Shown: positions 36,100 through 48,573 of the stretch, one piece after another
Position numbering within the stretch: the first letter of the stretch is position 1
Layout of the letters: every line of letters begins with the position of its first letter
Assembly (NCBI GenBank): GCA_037367405.1
Contig: JAZKJV010010624.1
Span: 124,001-188,000, forward strand
Origin: Ottelia alismoides
Taxonomy: Eukaryota > Streptophyta > Magnoliopsida > Alismatales > Hydrocharitaceae
Length of the DNA: 64,000 bases
Direction: 5' to 3'
The notes under the pieces: generated by a model
Databases searched by the model: none
Told to the model about the DNA's origin: nothing
What the model saw: the letters and a program-made list of their open reading frames with translations, nothing else
Translations under genes and position numbers: made by a program

Positions 36100-38281
36100 A
36101 TATATGTTAGATGACTTTTCTCATAACATAATAGATATCACGTCTAGTGACTGTTAGATAAAGAATTTTACCCACTAGGCTCCTATATCGTGTAATATCC
36201 TCCTATAGGGGATCTATTGAGGTGGCATAACTTAGAGATTTAATAGGAATAGAGGATGGTTTATAACCAAGTAAACTTGTATATGCAAGAATATCATGGC
36301 AATGCTTTCTTTAGGATGGGTACAATACTCTAGAGGCTTGAGTGACCTCAATCCCAAGAAAGTTATATGTGATTGAGATCCTTGATGACAAACACCTTTT
36401 GTAGAAAGGTCTTGGTCTCGAGAATGTGTGCGTTGTCATCTCGAGTAATAACCATATCATCAACATATACAACGAGGATAATTGCATCTCAATCAACATA
36501 TACAATGGTGGAGCGTCTGTCCTCAGGAGAACTAGCATAATATGCATCTATATGTGATGTGATGTCAGTATGACCATTAACATTATAGATCATTCCTTTT
36601 TCTGGCAAATTCTTCAGGTATCTGATGATGAGAAAAACACCATGCCAATGACTATTCTATATACCAGATAACTCTGCTCATAACATAAGAGATATCAAGT
36701 CTACTGTCTGTTACATAAGGAAGTTTGCCCACTAGGCTCCTTTATTGTGTGGATCCTCAAGTAAGAGATCTGTCGAATAACATGAGTCGAAGATTCAATA
36801 GGTATAGAGGATAGTTTACAACCAAGTAAGCATGCATCTGTAAGAATATCAAGGCAATACTTATCTAGGATAGTTGCAATCCTTTAGAGGAACGAGTGAT
36901 TTCAAGCCCAAGAAAGTATTACAGGTGACTAGCATCCTTAGTGACAAACATCTTTTATAGAAAGGCCTTGGTCTCGATAATGCATGCACTTTCATCTCAA
37001 GTAATAACTACATTATCAATATATATATTAAGGATAACTGTACCTAAATCGCATCGTCGCGTAAACATAAAGTAGTGAGACATATTATTGTAAAAAACTA
37101 ATGGAGCTGATCTTTGAGGTGAGCATGTCAAATCATACTCGTCGAGTCTGATTTAGGCCATAGACAGCCTTCCACATATGGTGCATATTCTCCTTCTTAA
37201 TGATGTAGCTTGGTGGTTGAATCATATAAACCTTCTCCTTAAGATCACCATGGAGGAAGTTATTATTGACATCTAACTGATAAATCGACTAGCACTTGTT
37301 GGCAGCAACACAGATAATCGTTCAGATAAATCCCATCCTGGACTGAAGAGAAAGTTTCAAAATAATTAATGATACATTTTGGTGAAGCCCTTAGCTACTA
37401 GTCAAGCCTTAAATTTGTCACTCACCCATATGGAACATGTTTGGTTGTAAAGACCTACATGCAAGCTACATGAGCAACACTTTTGGAATATGGCACAAGA
37501 TCTCAAGTACCCTTTGAGACAAGAACATCCATCTTCTGTATAGCTTACTTCCAAACCGCATGTTGAAGTACTATATGATGATTACGTGGAAGAGGCACTA
37601 CTATAAGAGCATATGTAAACATTTTGGCCTAGCTAGATAATCCATTAGTAGCAGTAAAACATGACATATGGTTCAAATTATATTGCCTTTTGGGCTTCCT
37701 TAAAGCAATAGGAAGCACAGTAGAGGAAGAGGAACAATTTAAATTTCTAGCATTCGTAGTAACATCAGGTGAATGATCACCAGTTAAGTTAACTGGTCAT
37801 TAGCTTGTAAATTAGTCGGAATAGGTAAAGGAACCATCTCAGGTACATGTTTCTTCCTCCTCGGGTAAACCTAGAGTGGATGAAGGAAATCCAATGGGAT
37901 CTCCTTGACACTCTTGTGAAGAACACGTCTTCTTAAAAAATGTAACATCTACAGAGATAAAATAGCAATGCTCAACTGGATCATAGCATATGTATCCATT
38001 TTGGGTTCTAAAACACTCCAAGAAGAGACATTTAATTCCACGAGGAGAAAGATTATCTTTTGCATGAAAATTGTGAACAAAATTAGTGCGACCAAAAATA
38101 CTCCCATGTAGTGAAAATGGCTTATCACTGGGATAAAGTTGTGAGTATGGAGTAGCAGCTCCCAATGGATAGGGGAACATGGTTAGTCAAATAAGTTGCA
38201 ATGAGAATAGCATCACCCTCGAAAGTTTTAGTGACCTTCATCTAAGTAAATAGAAAATGGGCTATGCCAAGAAAATGGCTT
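36100..38281 (-). pseudogene. C4 integrase and duplicated reverse transcriptase segments
   Basis: Integrase C-terminal part at 38281-37839 (LGAATPYSQLYPSDKPF, SPRGIKCLFLECFRTQNGY). Reverse transcriptase follows (HGDLKEKVYMIQPPSYI, KAVYGLNQTRR near 37200). A segment then occurs twice: 37040-36665 and again 36505-36115. Both copies encode the region around the catalytic YVDD and beyond (VVYVDDMVITRDDNAHI in the lower copy). Between them is a short RNase H piece (AYYASSPEDRRSTI). Stops are frequent. Confidence 0.8.
36115..37040 (-). repeat. Direct duplication of a reverse transcriptase segment, period about 557 bp
   Basis: 36116-36505 and 36673-37040 align along their whole length (ctcataacata..agatatca, cccactaggctcc, accaagtaa, aaggtcttggtctcg/aaggccttggtctcg), with clear divergence. 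The lower copy joins 36510-36665, an RNase H piece. Confidence 0.8.
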
Positions 38282-38997
38282 TCGAAATATAGATGTGAAA
38301 GTGTAACCAGAACATGAATGAAATAAAGAAATATGAAAAATATGGAGCACTCAGATTTTATGTGAATCCTACTCCGAGAGGAGCAAATGAAACCACAAGA
38401 GAAGGCCTTAAATGGTCGGATATTCTATTGAAAATTCTCAATGAGTACAGGGGTATATGGCTCCTTATATCGCCCCACAGACAGACCACAGTCCCATCAC
38501 TCATCTATGTGGGACTAAACATGAGTGGGGGTAATTGGATCTTGGAGAGATCCAGTTACCCATCTATTACATACTTCAACGCTCTTCAAGCTGGAGCTGA
38601 GAAAGTTGCAGCTTGCAATAGAAAAAAATGTACACAACTCATCTTCACTCGATACATCCGAGAGGCGGGGAGATACCCTGTTTGAAGAACCGTTGCTAGT
38701 AGAAGTCCTCACTTGAGGATGTGTCTGCGACTTTCAGGTTTCCAGGAAAGAGCCTCAGTCGTGCATGTAGTAGTCGCCATGATACTAGGTTCTACCTGGA
38801 GAAGAATCATTGTAGAAGAAGAAAGTTCAACGTGGAGTAGTAGTTGAGGATAGAGACACCCAACAAAGTAGTCGATGCTCGGTGAAGATGAGTGACAGCA
38901 GTACTAGATTGGAGTGTCGACCTGTTAGTCGTGGACATGCCATAGAAGTCATGTAGATACATCTCAAAAAGAAGAATGTACCCTCTCTCACTCTCCA

Positions 38998-39048
38998 TTT
39001 CTCCCATAATTGATAGAATAAGAGCATAGATCATCAAGTTGGGAGAAA
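38998..39048 (-). other. Conserved stem-loop of R-D
   Basis: Arms tttctcccataattgat and atcatcaagttgggagaaa. The outer seven pairs (tttctccc/gggagaaa) are intact, and the inner part differs from R-A on both arms. Confidence 0.6.
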
Positions 39049-39934
39049 CCAAAACTAAATGTACATTTTTTTTTCTTTTTTTCTCCCTTTTTTGCTTCTT
39101 TTTTTAGCACAAATCATTCTCTTTTTTGTAGTTGTATCCTTTTTTCTCGGCTATTCTCTTTTCTTTTTTCGTACGGCTTCTTCTTTTTGTACGACCGCCT
39201 TTAAAAAATCTCCTTTTTTAGATGTTTCCTCATTTTTCGGTTTTTTTAAATTCAATCGCATCATCCCAGATTGGGCCTAAGTGACACCCCCTTCTTTTCC
39301 CCCCTTTTTTTTGCAGCAATCAATGGACTTTTTTTAGCCATCTTCATTTCATTTTTTTGATTGGCTGTAGCATTTTTTCAGCCGTTAATGTTTGGATGTT
39401 CTGCTCCTCTCTCCTTTTTCACATTTTTTTACATTTCCTGTTTCCAGAAGTAGCCCAGTAAAGTCCACAACAAAAGAAAATAATAGAACTAAGGTCCATT
39501 GGATCCAAGAATTGAAGTGAAAATTTTGATTTGAAGCCCACTAGGCTTCAGTTTCTGCTTTCTCCAAGAAGTGGGGCCCTCCGCGAGAAACTAGAGCACC
39601 ACTCATCGTCAAGAGGAGTTGCGCCAAGGCGGTTTTCCGCTAGGGTTCCAGATCTCCTAGAGATAATTTTGCCTTTGCCTGGATCTGCGCAAGGGCTGGA
39701 GATTGATGCGGTTTTGAGGGAGCTATGCTACTGGAGCCTGGATATGGCTTTGTCGTGAAAGATGGTGCTGCCACCATCTGATCTGGAGATGAAGAGGAGA
39801 CATGGAATTGATCATGATTCTTGAGGGGTGCGATCAGATCTGACGTGAGGGAGATGCAATTCAGCATCATGCTGTTTTGCGAGTCTCACATTCGCATGAT
39901 ATCTTTAAGAAAGTGTGGCCTTGGTGGTTGGTGT

Positions 39935-42452
39935 TGAAGGATATGGAGAAATCCTCAAGCGCATCACGGAAGCGTGATCGTCGTATCGGATACGACGAAG
40001 AACGACTAGTCGTACTAGTTGTTCGGTGCAGCGGAATTTAAAAAAAAATTATTCGATAAAACCACATGATCCGAAACCATTCTCAAATCGTTTCATTTAT
40101 AACCACGACAAGTATAATGCAATACCTCTTGAAGCGTGGTTGATCAAGTCTCTACGAAAAGAGACCTCCTGTCTCAAGTCCGATCGTCGGAGTAACGGCT
40201 TGCGAGCGCGGAGATGAGTCGCGGTGTCCTCGCAATCCAAGATGATCCAAGCACGGTTGCTTCTGATTTCGTCGCACGAGATCAAACGTCTCCTTCGTGA
40301 GTGAAGCACTCTAAGTAGACGAAGAACCGCAGAGCGTCGAAGCGGCAGCACGATGGCGCGGGCGTCGACGATTCTCTCCACCAAGGTGGACGGCCACCAA
40401 GAAGAGAGGGAGAGAGAGGGCTGTCGAGTATGAGAAAGAGAGAGAGAATTGTGTGCTACAATAGCATGTTCAGAGAGAGCAAGGTATGCCTCTCTATTTA
40501 TAGGGTTTTGGGATCCATGGATCTCAATCCATGGGACATATAAAATCAATGGATGAGATTGATTTTACAATCCAATGGTCAAGATTGTTGTTGTCAAAAG
40601 CAACAACTTGTGATTTAATTTTGATTAAATATATTTGATAAATCAAATATATATTAATACCAAATTAAACCAACCAAATAAGGAGAGAGAGAACAAAGGA
40701 GATCCTCCTTCCCCTTTGGAGGGAGGTGACGGCCACCAATCCCACAAGGGATTTGGTGCCGCCCCTCCTTTCCTAATGGGAGGGCAATCTCATGGATTAC
40801 CATGAGATTGCATATATCCTTGATTTTTCTCTCTATTTATTTATCAACAACAATTTGTTGATATTTTAATTCACCAAAATAATTCTTAATTAATTTTGGG
40901 AATATTGCAATCTTGACATTGAAATATTATGAATCATATTTACAACCCAAAACAAAATTGTAATTTACATTTTCGATTAATTAAACAATGTGTATCCAAT
41001 ACACATTAATAATTAATCTACTAATATAAATTATAATTAACTCTCTCTAATATATTATAAATCACATTTATAACATATTATGAATAATTGGATATTACTA
41101 TCCACATTATTCTTATCCATAATAATTAAATCACATTTAATCACATTGGATAATTTCTCATACATCATGATAATTAAATCACATTTAATCATCAACTTCT
41201 CTTTGCTTAGATCTTATGGAATTGTTCTTAAACCATTTAAGAACAATGTTATTACTCCTCGGATACTTGGAGATAAGGACAGGGCGATTGTATTGTTTCA
41301 CGTATAGTGACTTGGATATTGAGATCATATCTCAATTCCATATCCCACGGACCTCTCATAGATGCTTGACTAAGTCAAGACCGTAAACCTAATCTTCTCA
41401 TTGCATCTGAATCTTATTCAGATCAATGTCCAGTATATGGACTAAGATTAGGTCACTTCTCTAATGAGAGGAGTCACTAAAATCCAGACATGTTTCATCA
41501 CTCCCTCGGAATGGAAGCGTCATGGTTATACAATCGTTTATGATCAAATCACCCTTCAGGTATTCCCAATACCTGCACATCCTGCATACTGGAAGACTTA
41601 TGATCATTATGAAGATATAGATCATTTTTACACTGTCATCTTCATAGTCTGATCATCAAGTTTCTCAATCTTGGTCCTTGGGATATGGTATAGATCATAT
41701 GCTTTCATAAAGCATATATCTTACCTTCAAATTCATATCATGCTTCTAAAGCATGATGACCATGCATGGAATTTGGTCAATCCCAAAACCTCATGAGTAA
41801 GCTCATGTCTCCCGGTTCACAAGTGAACCTGTATGATCCCATTGAGAGATCATATTACTCATATGCCCTTACATGCACACCAGCTCGCCGGTATATAGAC
41901 CTTGGTTAGGTCATCAACCTATTGGTCTGCCAAATGTACATACTCAGACATATAGCAATATATCTGTCTCTGGTCAGAGGATGTTTGCCTGTGATGTGAC
42001 AGTATTCATCATAGGTCTTTGGTTATCTCGATCTCGTTAAGTCAACTCATTGACTCAACTAATCTGATACCTCCGAATCAATATTCCCATGCAGAGGACC
42101 TGCATCAAGAGGTCGATCAGATATCAGTCTAATGAGATGGGATTGCCATCTCCCACTCAGACTGGAGATCACTACTTGGCAATCATTGATGATGCCTGAT
42201 GAGTCCTCTATCTAACTCCTTAGATATTCATCAAGCATCAGCCTCTATGATTCAATTAAAGAATCATCAGCTGTATGATTATCAAGTTGGCCATGGTACA
42301 TAACCCTAATTGTACAGAGGGACCTTATAGTGCATTCATTCATTCAATATCAGAAAGGGAGTGAAACATAATCAATAACTTTTATTGATAAATCATCAAT
42401 TACAATAACAATTATTGTAGGAATGGTTCGCCTCGGGCTCACATTGCTAACA
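39935..42452 (-). repeat. Solo LTR (2.5 kb) of the R-F copia family, minus orientation
   Basis: Minus strand reads TGTTAGCAATGTGAGCCC.. to ..ATATCCTTCA, with a perfect 5-bp duplication GGTGT (39930-39934 and 42453-42457). A TATA box, ccctataaatagag, is on the minus strand near 40495, followed by a pyrimidine-rich leader. Its start matches the LTR beginning at 63744, and its end matches the piece ending near 53938. An isolated LTR with intact duplication indicates loss of the interior by LTR-LTR recombination. The open frame at 40549-40097 lies in the transcribed leader and looks non-coding. Confidence 0.88.
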
Positions 42453-43060
42453 GGTGTTACGCGGAGGGCTTGAGAGGGGATCTGAAGTGGGCACTGCCTG
42501 GTAGGCGCCTCGATGTCACCGCGGCCTTCACGATTAGGGTTCCAGGAGAACACATCTCTGTCAAGGATGCCTGGACTATAGGGTTTGGTGGTGCACTTTG
42601 GAGCCTTTGCCCAGATTTTTTTAATATGTCGCTCTCGATTTGGAGTAGAACTCCGAGACCCTAAATTTCTCGAACTTGACAATTAAATAAGCAAAATACA
42701 AACTCCAAATAATATAAAGATGAATCAAAAATAAAATCAAATCTCCAAGATGAACTGAAAATCGAATTGCTCTGATTGAAATATAAATGCAGAAACGTGA
42801 ACAAGATCGAAATAAAGAAATATAAAAAATATGGAGCGTTCAGATTTTTTTGTGGAAACCTACTTCGGGAGGAGCATGAAGAAACCACGAGAGAAGATCT
42901 CAAAGAGCATGATCTTCTATTGAAATTTCTCAATGAGTATAGGGAGTATGGGGCTCCTTATATTTAGCCCCACGGACAGACCTGAGTCTCATCACTCATC
43001 CATGTGGAGTAAACATGAATGTGGGTAATTGGATCCGCCCATCTATTACATACTTCAACA

Positions 43061-43340
43061 AGTTAGAGAAGGCGCATTCTTCTTCTTGAGATGTATATAC
43101 ATGACTTCTACTATCCGTCCATGACGCGATACCAAGTTGTGCCTAGAGAAGAGTCAATGTATAAGAAGAAAATCTAACGCAGAATAATAGTCGAGGATAG
43201 AGACACCCCAACGAAGTAGTCGATGCTCAAGGAAGAATGTTGAGAACAGTAATAGTCTAAAGTGTCAGTCTATTAGTTGTGGATGGGTAGTAGAATCATG
43301 TAGATACATCTCAAGAAGAAGAATGTGCCCTCTCTCAATG
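43061..43340 (-). repeat. Partial second copy of R-D interior
   Basis: Resembles 38740-39000 (ggatagagacacc..aagtagtcgatgctc and catgtagatacatctca). It follows directly after the R-D upper LTR, so it belongs to another, truncated element of the family. Confidence 0.7.
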
Positions 43341-43364
43341 ATGATTTTTTTACATTACCATTCT

Positions 43365-43555
43365 ACCACTTAATGGTCTAGTGGTAGTACAGTGTGTCTA
43401 CCACACAAAAGACCAGGGTTCAAATCCCACTCTTGCACGGGTTGCGTTAGGTAGTTGACGGCCAACATAAATAATAGTCGAATCTTTCAACGTGGATTTG
43501 AACAAGAATCCATGTAGTTGACCCTACTTATAGTGGGAGAAGGCTTAGTATATTT
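43365..43555 (+). mobile_element. tRNA-derived SINE (191 bp)
   Basis: Contains RNA polymerase III box A tggtctagtggt (43374-43385) and box B GGTTCAAATCC (43417-43427) at tRNA-like spacing. A non-tRNA body follows, ending in a T-rich tail. Flanked by a perfect 10-bp duplication TTACCATTCT (43355-43364 and 43556-43565), typical of target-primed insertion. A true tRNA gene is excluded: the acceptor stem is not closed and the body continues for more than 100 bp. Confidence 0.85.
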
Positions 43556-43565
43556 TTACCATTCT

Positions 43566-44432
43566 GCCGAGAGCTGTGGAGACATGAAGTATGATGTATA
43601 GTTCCTTGGGAAACGAAGATACTAATCAAATCTTCCTGCAAAGACAGTTGAGGCGATCAAAGAGCCTGTAGTCGTTTCTATAATCGCTACTACAATGCAC
43701 GTAATCAGGAGTTGCAAGCTGCAATGTTACCAATCGAAGCAATCTATGCTACTGAAAACACATAGATGCTACTGATGTCATCAACAGAACTTCATGGAGT
43801 GGAACTGCAGCAGAACAACAAATCAATTGCAGATGCTGCAACCTGAGCAGTGATAGGGGCAGTCATGTGATGGAAGCACAGTCAGCAGAACCGTAGGGCA
43901 CAGCAGATCATCTCAACTGGGGATGGAGTGAATCTCCAAAAAAGATGTCATAGCGGAACTGTATTATCCAAATGATTTGATGGAAATCTTGAACAAGTAA
44001 AATATGGTCTGAAAGGAAACTTAAATAAGATCTTGTAGTCTGAAAGTGCATATCAACTTAAATAGGGTTTGGAAGTATTAATGCTGGAATTTTGGCATCC
44101 CTTGATTCTGGAAGTGCCTGGAGTTTTGATATCAACTGCAGATTTTGATAAATTTTATCACAAATGGTGTTAATTGCAGTGCCGGGAAGTGCTATTCCTA
44201 GAATTTGATACCAAAGAAGCTGCTGGATATGTTACAATAATCACACTACAGTAACTCGACAGGCTACACTATTTGGAATACAGACTTGGTGCAGAATATC
44301 CCCATGGCACAGTAACCGCCATGGTGGCATGGTGATAGTGCTGGAATGGTGTTACAGAATCGATCACCGAGTTGGTGGTGCTGGAAATCTCAAAGTAAAG
44401 AGGCCCAGAGCTCCGGTTTAGGACCGCCACTA
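43566..44432. other. No gene recognised
   Basis: Mixed composition, repeated tgctactga/gctggaa words, no long frame and no motif. Expected to be C4 interior or an insertion in it. Confidence 0.5.
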
Positions 44433-45476
44433 TGATGTTGTGTTTAGAATTGTAATTAGGCTTTTAATTGGAAAGTCTATGTGATTACAATTGGAGTTAA
44501 TTTGGTTTTAATTGGGAAACCAAATGGCTTGGAGGGAAGTTGGGAATTCCCAAATTTGAAACATGAAAAACTTGGGTGGAAGTTTAGTACCTAGTATCTC
44601 TAAACGTTTGGTGGGCTTCTATATGAGTTCACACCCCAAGCTCTTGTAGCAATAGTAGAGAGGAGGAATGAAGGGCTACACACGCGTGTGCGCGCTCCGC
44701 TCCATCTCCGGCTCGAGCTTGGGCTCGTGAGAGTCAATTCGGATCTCGGATCTCGATACTTTTGTTGCGGGTTTCATTTGGTTGATCGATTAAATTAATC
44801 AGACAGATTAATTTGGAGTCGATCGCGTTGCGAATCTGATTCGACTCAAACGGCTTGTTGTGGCTGCGATTTCAGAATTCGAAAAGGCACGCCCGTTGAC
44901 GGGCGTTTTCGGAGATCTAAAGGTACCTCGCGCTAGGGCATGCGAACCTCTTTTTATACCTCTCCCCCCCCCCTTCGACGTTGCTTTCTACACTCGCAAG
45001 AAAAACTCTCACGCCGCCGCTCTTGCTCTTTGTTCTCCCACCTGCGACCAGTTCTTCTCGGCTACAAGTTCTCAAAGGTACTTTCGAGGACGGTCTCGTC
45101 GGTGTGCGCGAACGAAGACCGTGTACCGTCGTATCCTGGTAGCGGATCGCCAGTACCTTACGCACTGGTATTGTAGGGGTGATATCCTCTCTAAGGACAA
45201 TCCATTTTATGGACGCTTCCATAATCTCTGATCTACTTTTTCTTTCATTCTGTTTGCCGCAATTTGTTTATTACTTTACCTTTCCTGGATCTTGCCCTAA
45301 TCCATGTTTCGGCTTTATTAATCGGTTCCTATTTGCATGTTGTAATTGGATAACCAAATGGAAATGCATGATTAAAATGGTGTTAATCTATGATGCTTTT
45401 CTATTAATTCATTTGAATCCGTGGAATTACGGTTTAATATATGCATTGTTCATCCTGTTTTCAACACATGATACCC
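44433..45476 (+). repeat. Unclassified LTR-like sequence
   Basis: Starts TGTTGTGTTTAG. It has a promoter-like gcttctatatgagttc and cttgtagcaa (near 44620), then a GC-rich leader-like stretch (44690-45180). It lies between the C4 SINE region and the upper C4 LTR. Neither the end nor a target duplication could be fixed. Short open frames here are unlike any family I know. Confidence 0.35.
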
Positions 45477-45712
45477 TGTGGAAGAAGCAACTGGAACGTT
45501 ATGAGATAATTCTGTTTAGGGGTAGGATCTCTTATATAAAGTGAATCTCTAAAACGCTAATCATACAAAAAAGGAATATACATTAGAGTTCTTGACAGAA
45601 CTACTAGAAATAGAAAGTACAAAAAAGGTGAATACAAAATTCTAACTATAGAGAATGTCCATAGAATGATATAGATTAGAAATCCCTTGTTAGTACCAAC
45701 AACGATGCCATC

Positions 45713-46885
45713 TAGGGCTGTTCAAATTTTCGGGTCAAACAGGTACCCGACCCAACCCGTCAATTTCGACCCTAAATTTACGGGTACCCGAAAAAATTAT
45801 CCGGGCCGGGTACCCACAGTTTTTGACCCGTTCATCCTTCTTGATCCAGTGGAAAATCCATGGGCTGGAACCGGGTACCCAGTTGGGGTATTCGGCCATG
45901 AACAATTGCCCCATTACACTACTGTCATTGGAAACGACCCAAATGGGAAGTCCCACTTTTCTTCCCTTTCTCGGCCAGGTTTTCTTTACGGCTTGTCGCT
46001 CTAAGGCTTGACACAGTCCTGCCTCGCCACAATGCACCTCGGCTCAACCCCTCCTCCACGCCTCCACGTCTCGCCACCGAGTACACAAGGTCGGAGATCC
46101 TCATCGTGTGTGTTCCAGCTTCTCCCCAGTCGAGTTCGTGAATCAATTCGAGGGCACGGGTGCCTTACCCCTTGAGGCGCGTAGAAGTCATCTCCAGGTA
46201 GATGTTGTATATTTCTATCTATACCATTTTGCAGATAGCCATGCTTTCCAATTTCCAACTCTTTTTTTTCCCAAGGAGATCGAGCAGGGACGTGACATAT
46301 ATATATATAGGTGTCTATGTTTACCACAATGCACCTTTACAACAATTATTTACCTCTACCATCTCTGCATAACGTGTTGAAGACCTTTGCATTGATCATA
46401 TATTACCATAGGAAGACATACAATTTAACAGTCTAGAAATGAATGGACAAGGGCTCGAGCAGTGCTTAATTGAGGTTTTCGCCATACACATTACACACAG
46501 TACATATATTCTCGCTAGCGAGAAACCTTTACTCTTCAGATTGTTTTAGGATTTCCTTGATTTAATTTACGGAGTAAAGATCAGACATGAAGGCATGATT
46601 CAATCCTCATTCAAAGATCAGACTAGAAGATCAGACTACGTTATGTAGCTACACTTTGCAATTGTTTCACATTTTTTTACTGTGCTATTTTATGTTTTTT
46701 TTATGTGTATATTTGTTGTGGTGACCCACGGGTACCCGCGGGTACCCATTACCCATTCAAATATTTGGGTACCCATCAGAATCAGGTACCCGTTAAGATG
46801 GGGCGGGTCGACCTGTTGACCCAATAATGATGGGTCGGGTGGGTCAGGGCTGAATGGGTCGGGTACCCGCCCCGTGAACACCTCT
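45713..46885. mobile_element. Non-autonomous hAT element, copy 2 (1.17 kb)
   Basis: Same ends as 4606-8575: TAGGGCTGTTCA on the left and GTGAACACCTCT on the right, both followed inward by gggtaccc/cgggtacccg subterminal motifs. Flanks share TGCCATC (45706-45712 and 46886-46892). The interior is unlike that of copy 1 and shows no transposase. Confidence 0.85.
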
Positions 46886-47199
46886 TGCCATCGTTTAGGC
46901 TTTACTTTCATATTCCAATTTCCAGAAAGAACATGGGCGAAGTAGTGTCTATGAAAGTGTAATCTCCTGCACCAATACTTACTCTAAGATGGTTATGGTT
47001 TGAAGTGTCATCCGTTTCGTCACGAATATATGTTTCCACTTACAATTGATGTGTCATTTAATGGTCGTTGCCTCTTTTTCTACATATTCTTGGTATTACA
47101 TTGTTGTTTACTTACTATACCATCTGTTACCGTGCATGCATTTTGTCATTTGACTTAAATACTTTGTCGGTCATAATCTTCTTCTCTGATATTTTTTAG

Positions 47200-48573
47200 A
47201 AAATATTACGAGGTCATGGCTAAGAAAATAAGTTATGGAGATAAACAAGTTGGTCCAGGTGGAACGGGAAACATGGGCACTGTAGTTTTCGACTCTGGCA
47301 GCTCCTATACATACTTCACAAATGATGCATATAGTGGTATATTGTCATCGGTAAGGACTTGAGAAAATGCTTGTTGTTTCTTTAGAGTTGACCTTATTCC
47401 TTATTTTTCATAGATTAGGGACAGCTTGGAAGGCCTCGTGCAAGATGACTCAGATTTGACACTGCCTATATGTTGGCAAGCAGATTTTCCTATCAGGTGA
47501 CAGTGACAGCCACCATTTAATTTTCCAGTGATTTTATAAATTCATGGTAGACCTGGAATAACTAGGAACTTCTGTAAAATCCCATTATTGGTAAAAGCTC
47601 TAAAGAAGATAGCATGCTGATGATTAATGATCACTTTGAACATAACCATAGAATTAGTCGTTATGTTTAGGCTCCCAGCAAAAGACATGCGTAACCTGTG
47701 TAGTAGGATGTGCGTCGAATCATCATAAACTTTCTTATGTTTTATATTTTCTTTGGATTTTTTTGTTGTGGATGGAAAATGTAGACAACATCCACAAATA
47801 CTGGTGTAGAATTTCAGTCGAAACAATAACAGCATGATAGATCTTGATGCAAATGAGAAAGGGGCACAATTCAAGCACTGTGGGCTACTTTTGTTAATTG
47901 TTTATCGTTGATCTGTAAGTTTTGTATTCCCGCAGGTCCTTCGAAGAGATAAATCAGATCTTTAAACCTGTTACCTTGCACTTTGAGAACAGTTGGCTTT
48001 TTGTCTCCAGGACATATACTATCCCACCTGAAGGTTATTTGATAATAAATGTAAGTTTCCATCTTTGTACACCTATCATCGGCCGTCTAGCTAACTACAA
48101 AGGTTTTCTCGAACAGAATATGTTACATTTTCATGTTTTTTTGAGCAATCACAGGGTAAGGGAAATGTCTGTTTGGGAATACTTAATGGGACTGAAGTTG
48201 GAGTTGCCAACATTCTAGGAGGTACGCTTTTTCCCATGTGTTTTCCATAAGTGGGATTGGCTACATAGATTTGTTTGCTTCCAAAACCTCCTCATTCCTC
48301 GACATGCATTTATTAATTCCTTCGCAAAACTTAGTGCATTTGTCGATTCCTTTGCGGTCATATTGCAATGCAATTAACATTAATAATGAACCTGTTTCAG
48401 TGCGTCTTACATGCATTGCAGGCAAGTGTAAATCTTTCTGTGGTGTTCATTTTGCAGACATCAGCCTGCGGGGGCAATTGGTTGTTTATGACAATGTGAT
48501 GCAGAAGATTGGGTGGGTAAAGTCAGATTGCGCGAAGCCTGAGAGCAAAACTCCTTTCCCTTTCCTCTTCTGA
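47200..48573 (+). CDS. Plant A1-family aspartic protease (nucellin/Asp1-like), 3' half only
   Basis: Five exons (47200-47350, 47414-47496, 47936-48050, 48155-48221, 48458-48573) join in one frame, with GT..AG introns, to give 176 residues ending in TGA. The second catalytic Asp is in VVFDSGSSYTYF. NVCLGILNG and LRGQLVVYDNVMQKIGW are hallmark C-terminal pepsin-fold motifs of plant nucellin/Asp1-like proteases. The N-terminal half, with the first DTGS motif and any signal peptide, is absent. The first acceptor (47198-47199) faces an intron that runs into hAT copy 2 and C4. The gene may continue beyond these insertions or be broken. Exons show no stop, so decay, if any, is recent. A run of introns and a 3' UTR (aataaag near 48731) support a real host gene. 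Confidence 0.8.

Larger units (their letters stand above)
38282..43060 (-). mobile_element. Non-autonomous LTR retroelement R-D, minus strand, holding a solo LTR
   Basis: LTRs at 38282-38580 and 42777-43060, clearly related. Primer-site remnant gctctgat at 42769-42776; polypurine tract (gctcttcaagctgg on the plus strand) at 38581. Interior: repeat module, stem-loop (38998-39048), T-rich tract (39060-39440), GC-rich module (39540-39934 and 42458-42660). The solo LTR 39935-42452 interrupts the GC-rich module. No good 5-bp duplication is seen (ggctt and agtta), so the ends may be rearranged. Its left side abuts C4 integrase. Confidence 0.78.
33585..45662 (-). mobile_element. Old minus-strand copia C4, expanded by nested insertions
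   Basis: Two similar LTRs of about 175-185 bp lie at 33585-33757 and 45477-45662 (both with cttatataaagtgaa and ctagaaatagaaag). Reading down the minus strand, integrase (38281-37800), reverse transcriptase and RNase H are found, then a polypurine tract (tactcccctaac on the plus strand, about 33758). A degenerate primer site (gggtatcatgtg on the minus strand) lies beside the upper LTR. No matching target duplication is seen. Pairing the LTRs across 12 kb is an inference. Gag was not found near the upper LTR. Confidence 0.55.

Noticed and set aside
40097..40549. 150-codon minus-strand frame
   Set aside because: Lies just after the TATA box of the solo LTR, in its transcribed leader; no domain.
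43371..43442. Possible tRNA gene
   Set aside because: Pol III boxes are present but the acceptor stem does not close, and the unit continues into a SINE body with flanking duplication.
44860..45231. 123-codon frame in the GC-rich leader-like sequence
   Set aside because: No known domain and an overlapping frame on the other strand; probably LTR leader.
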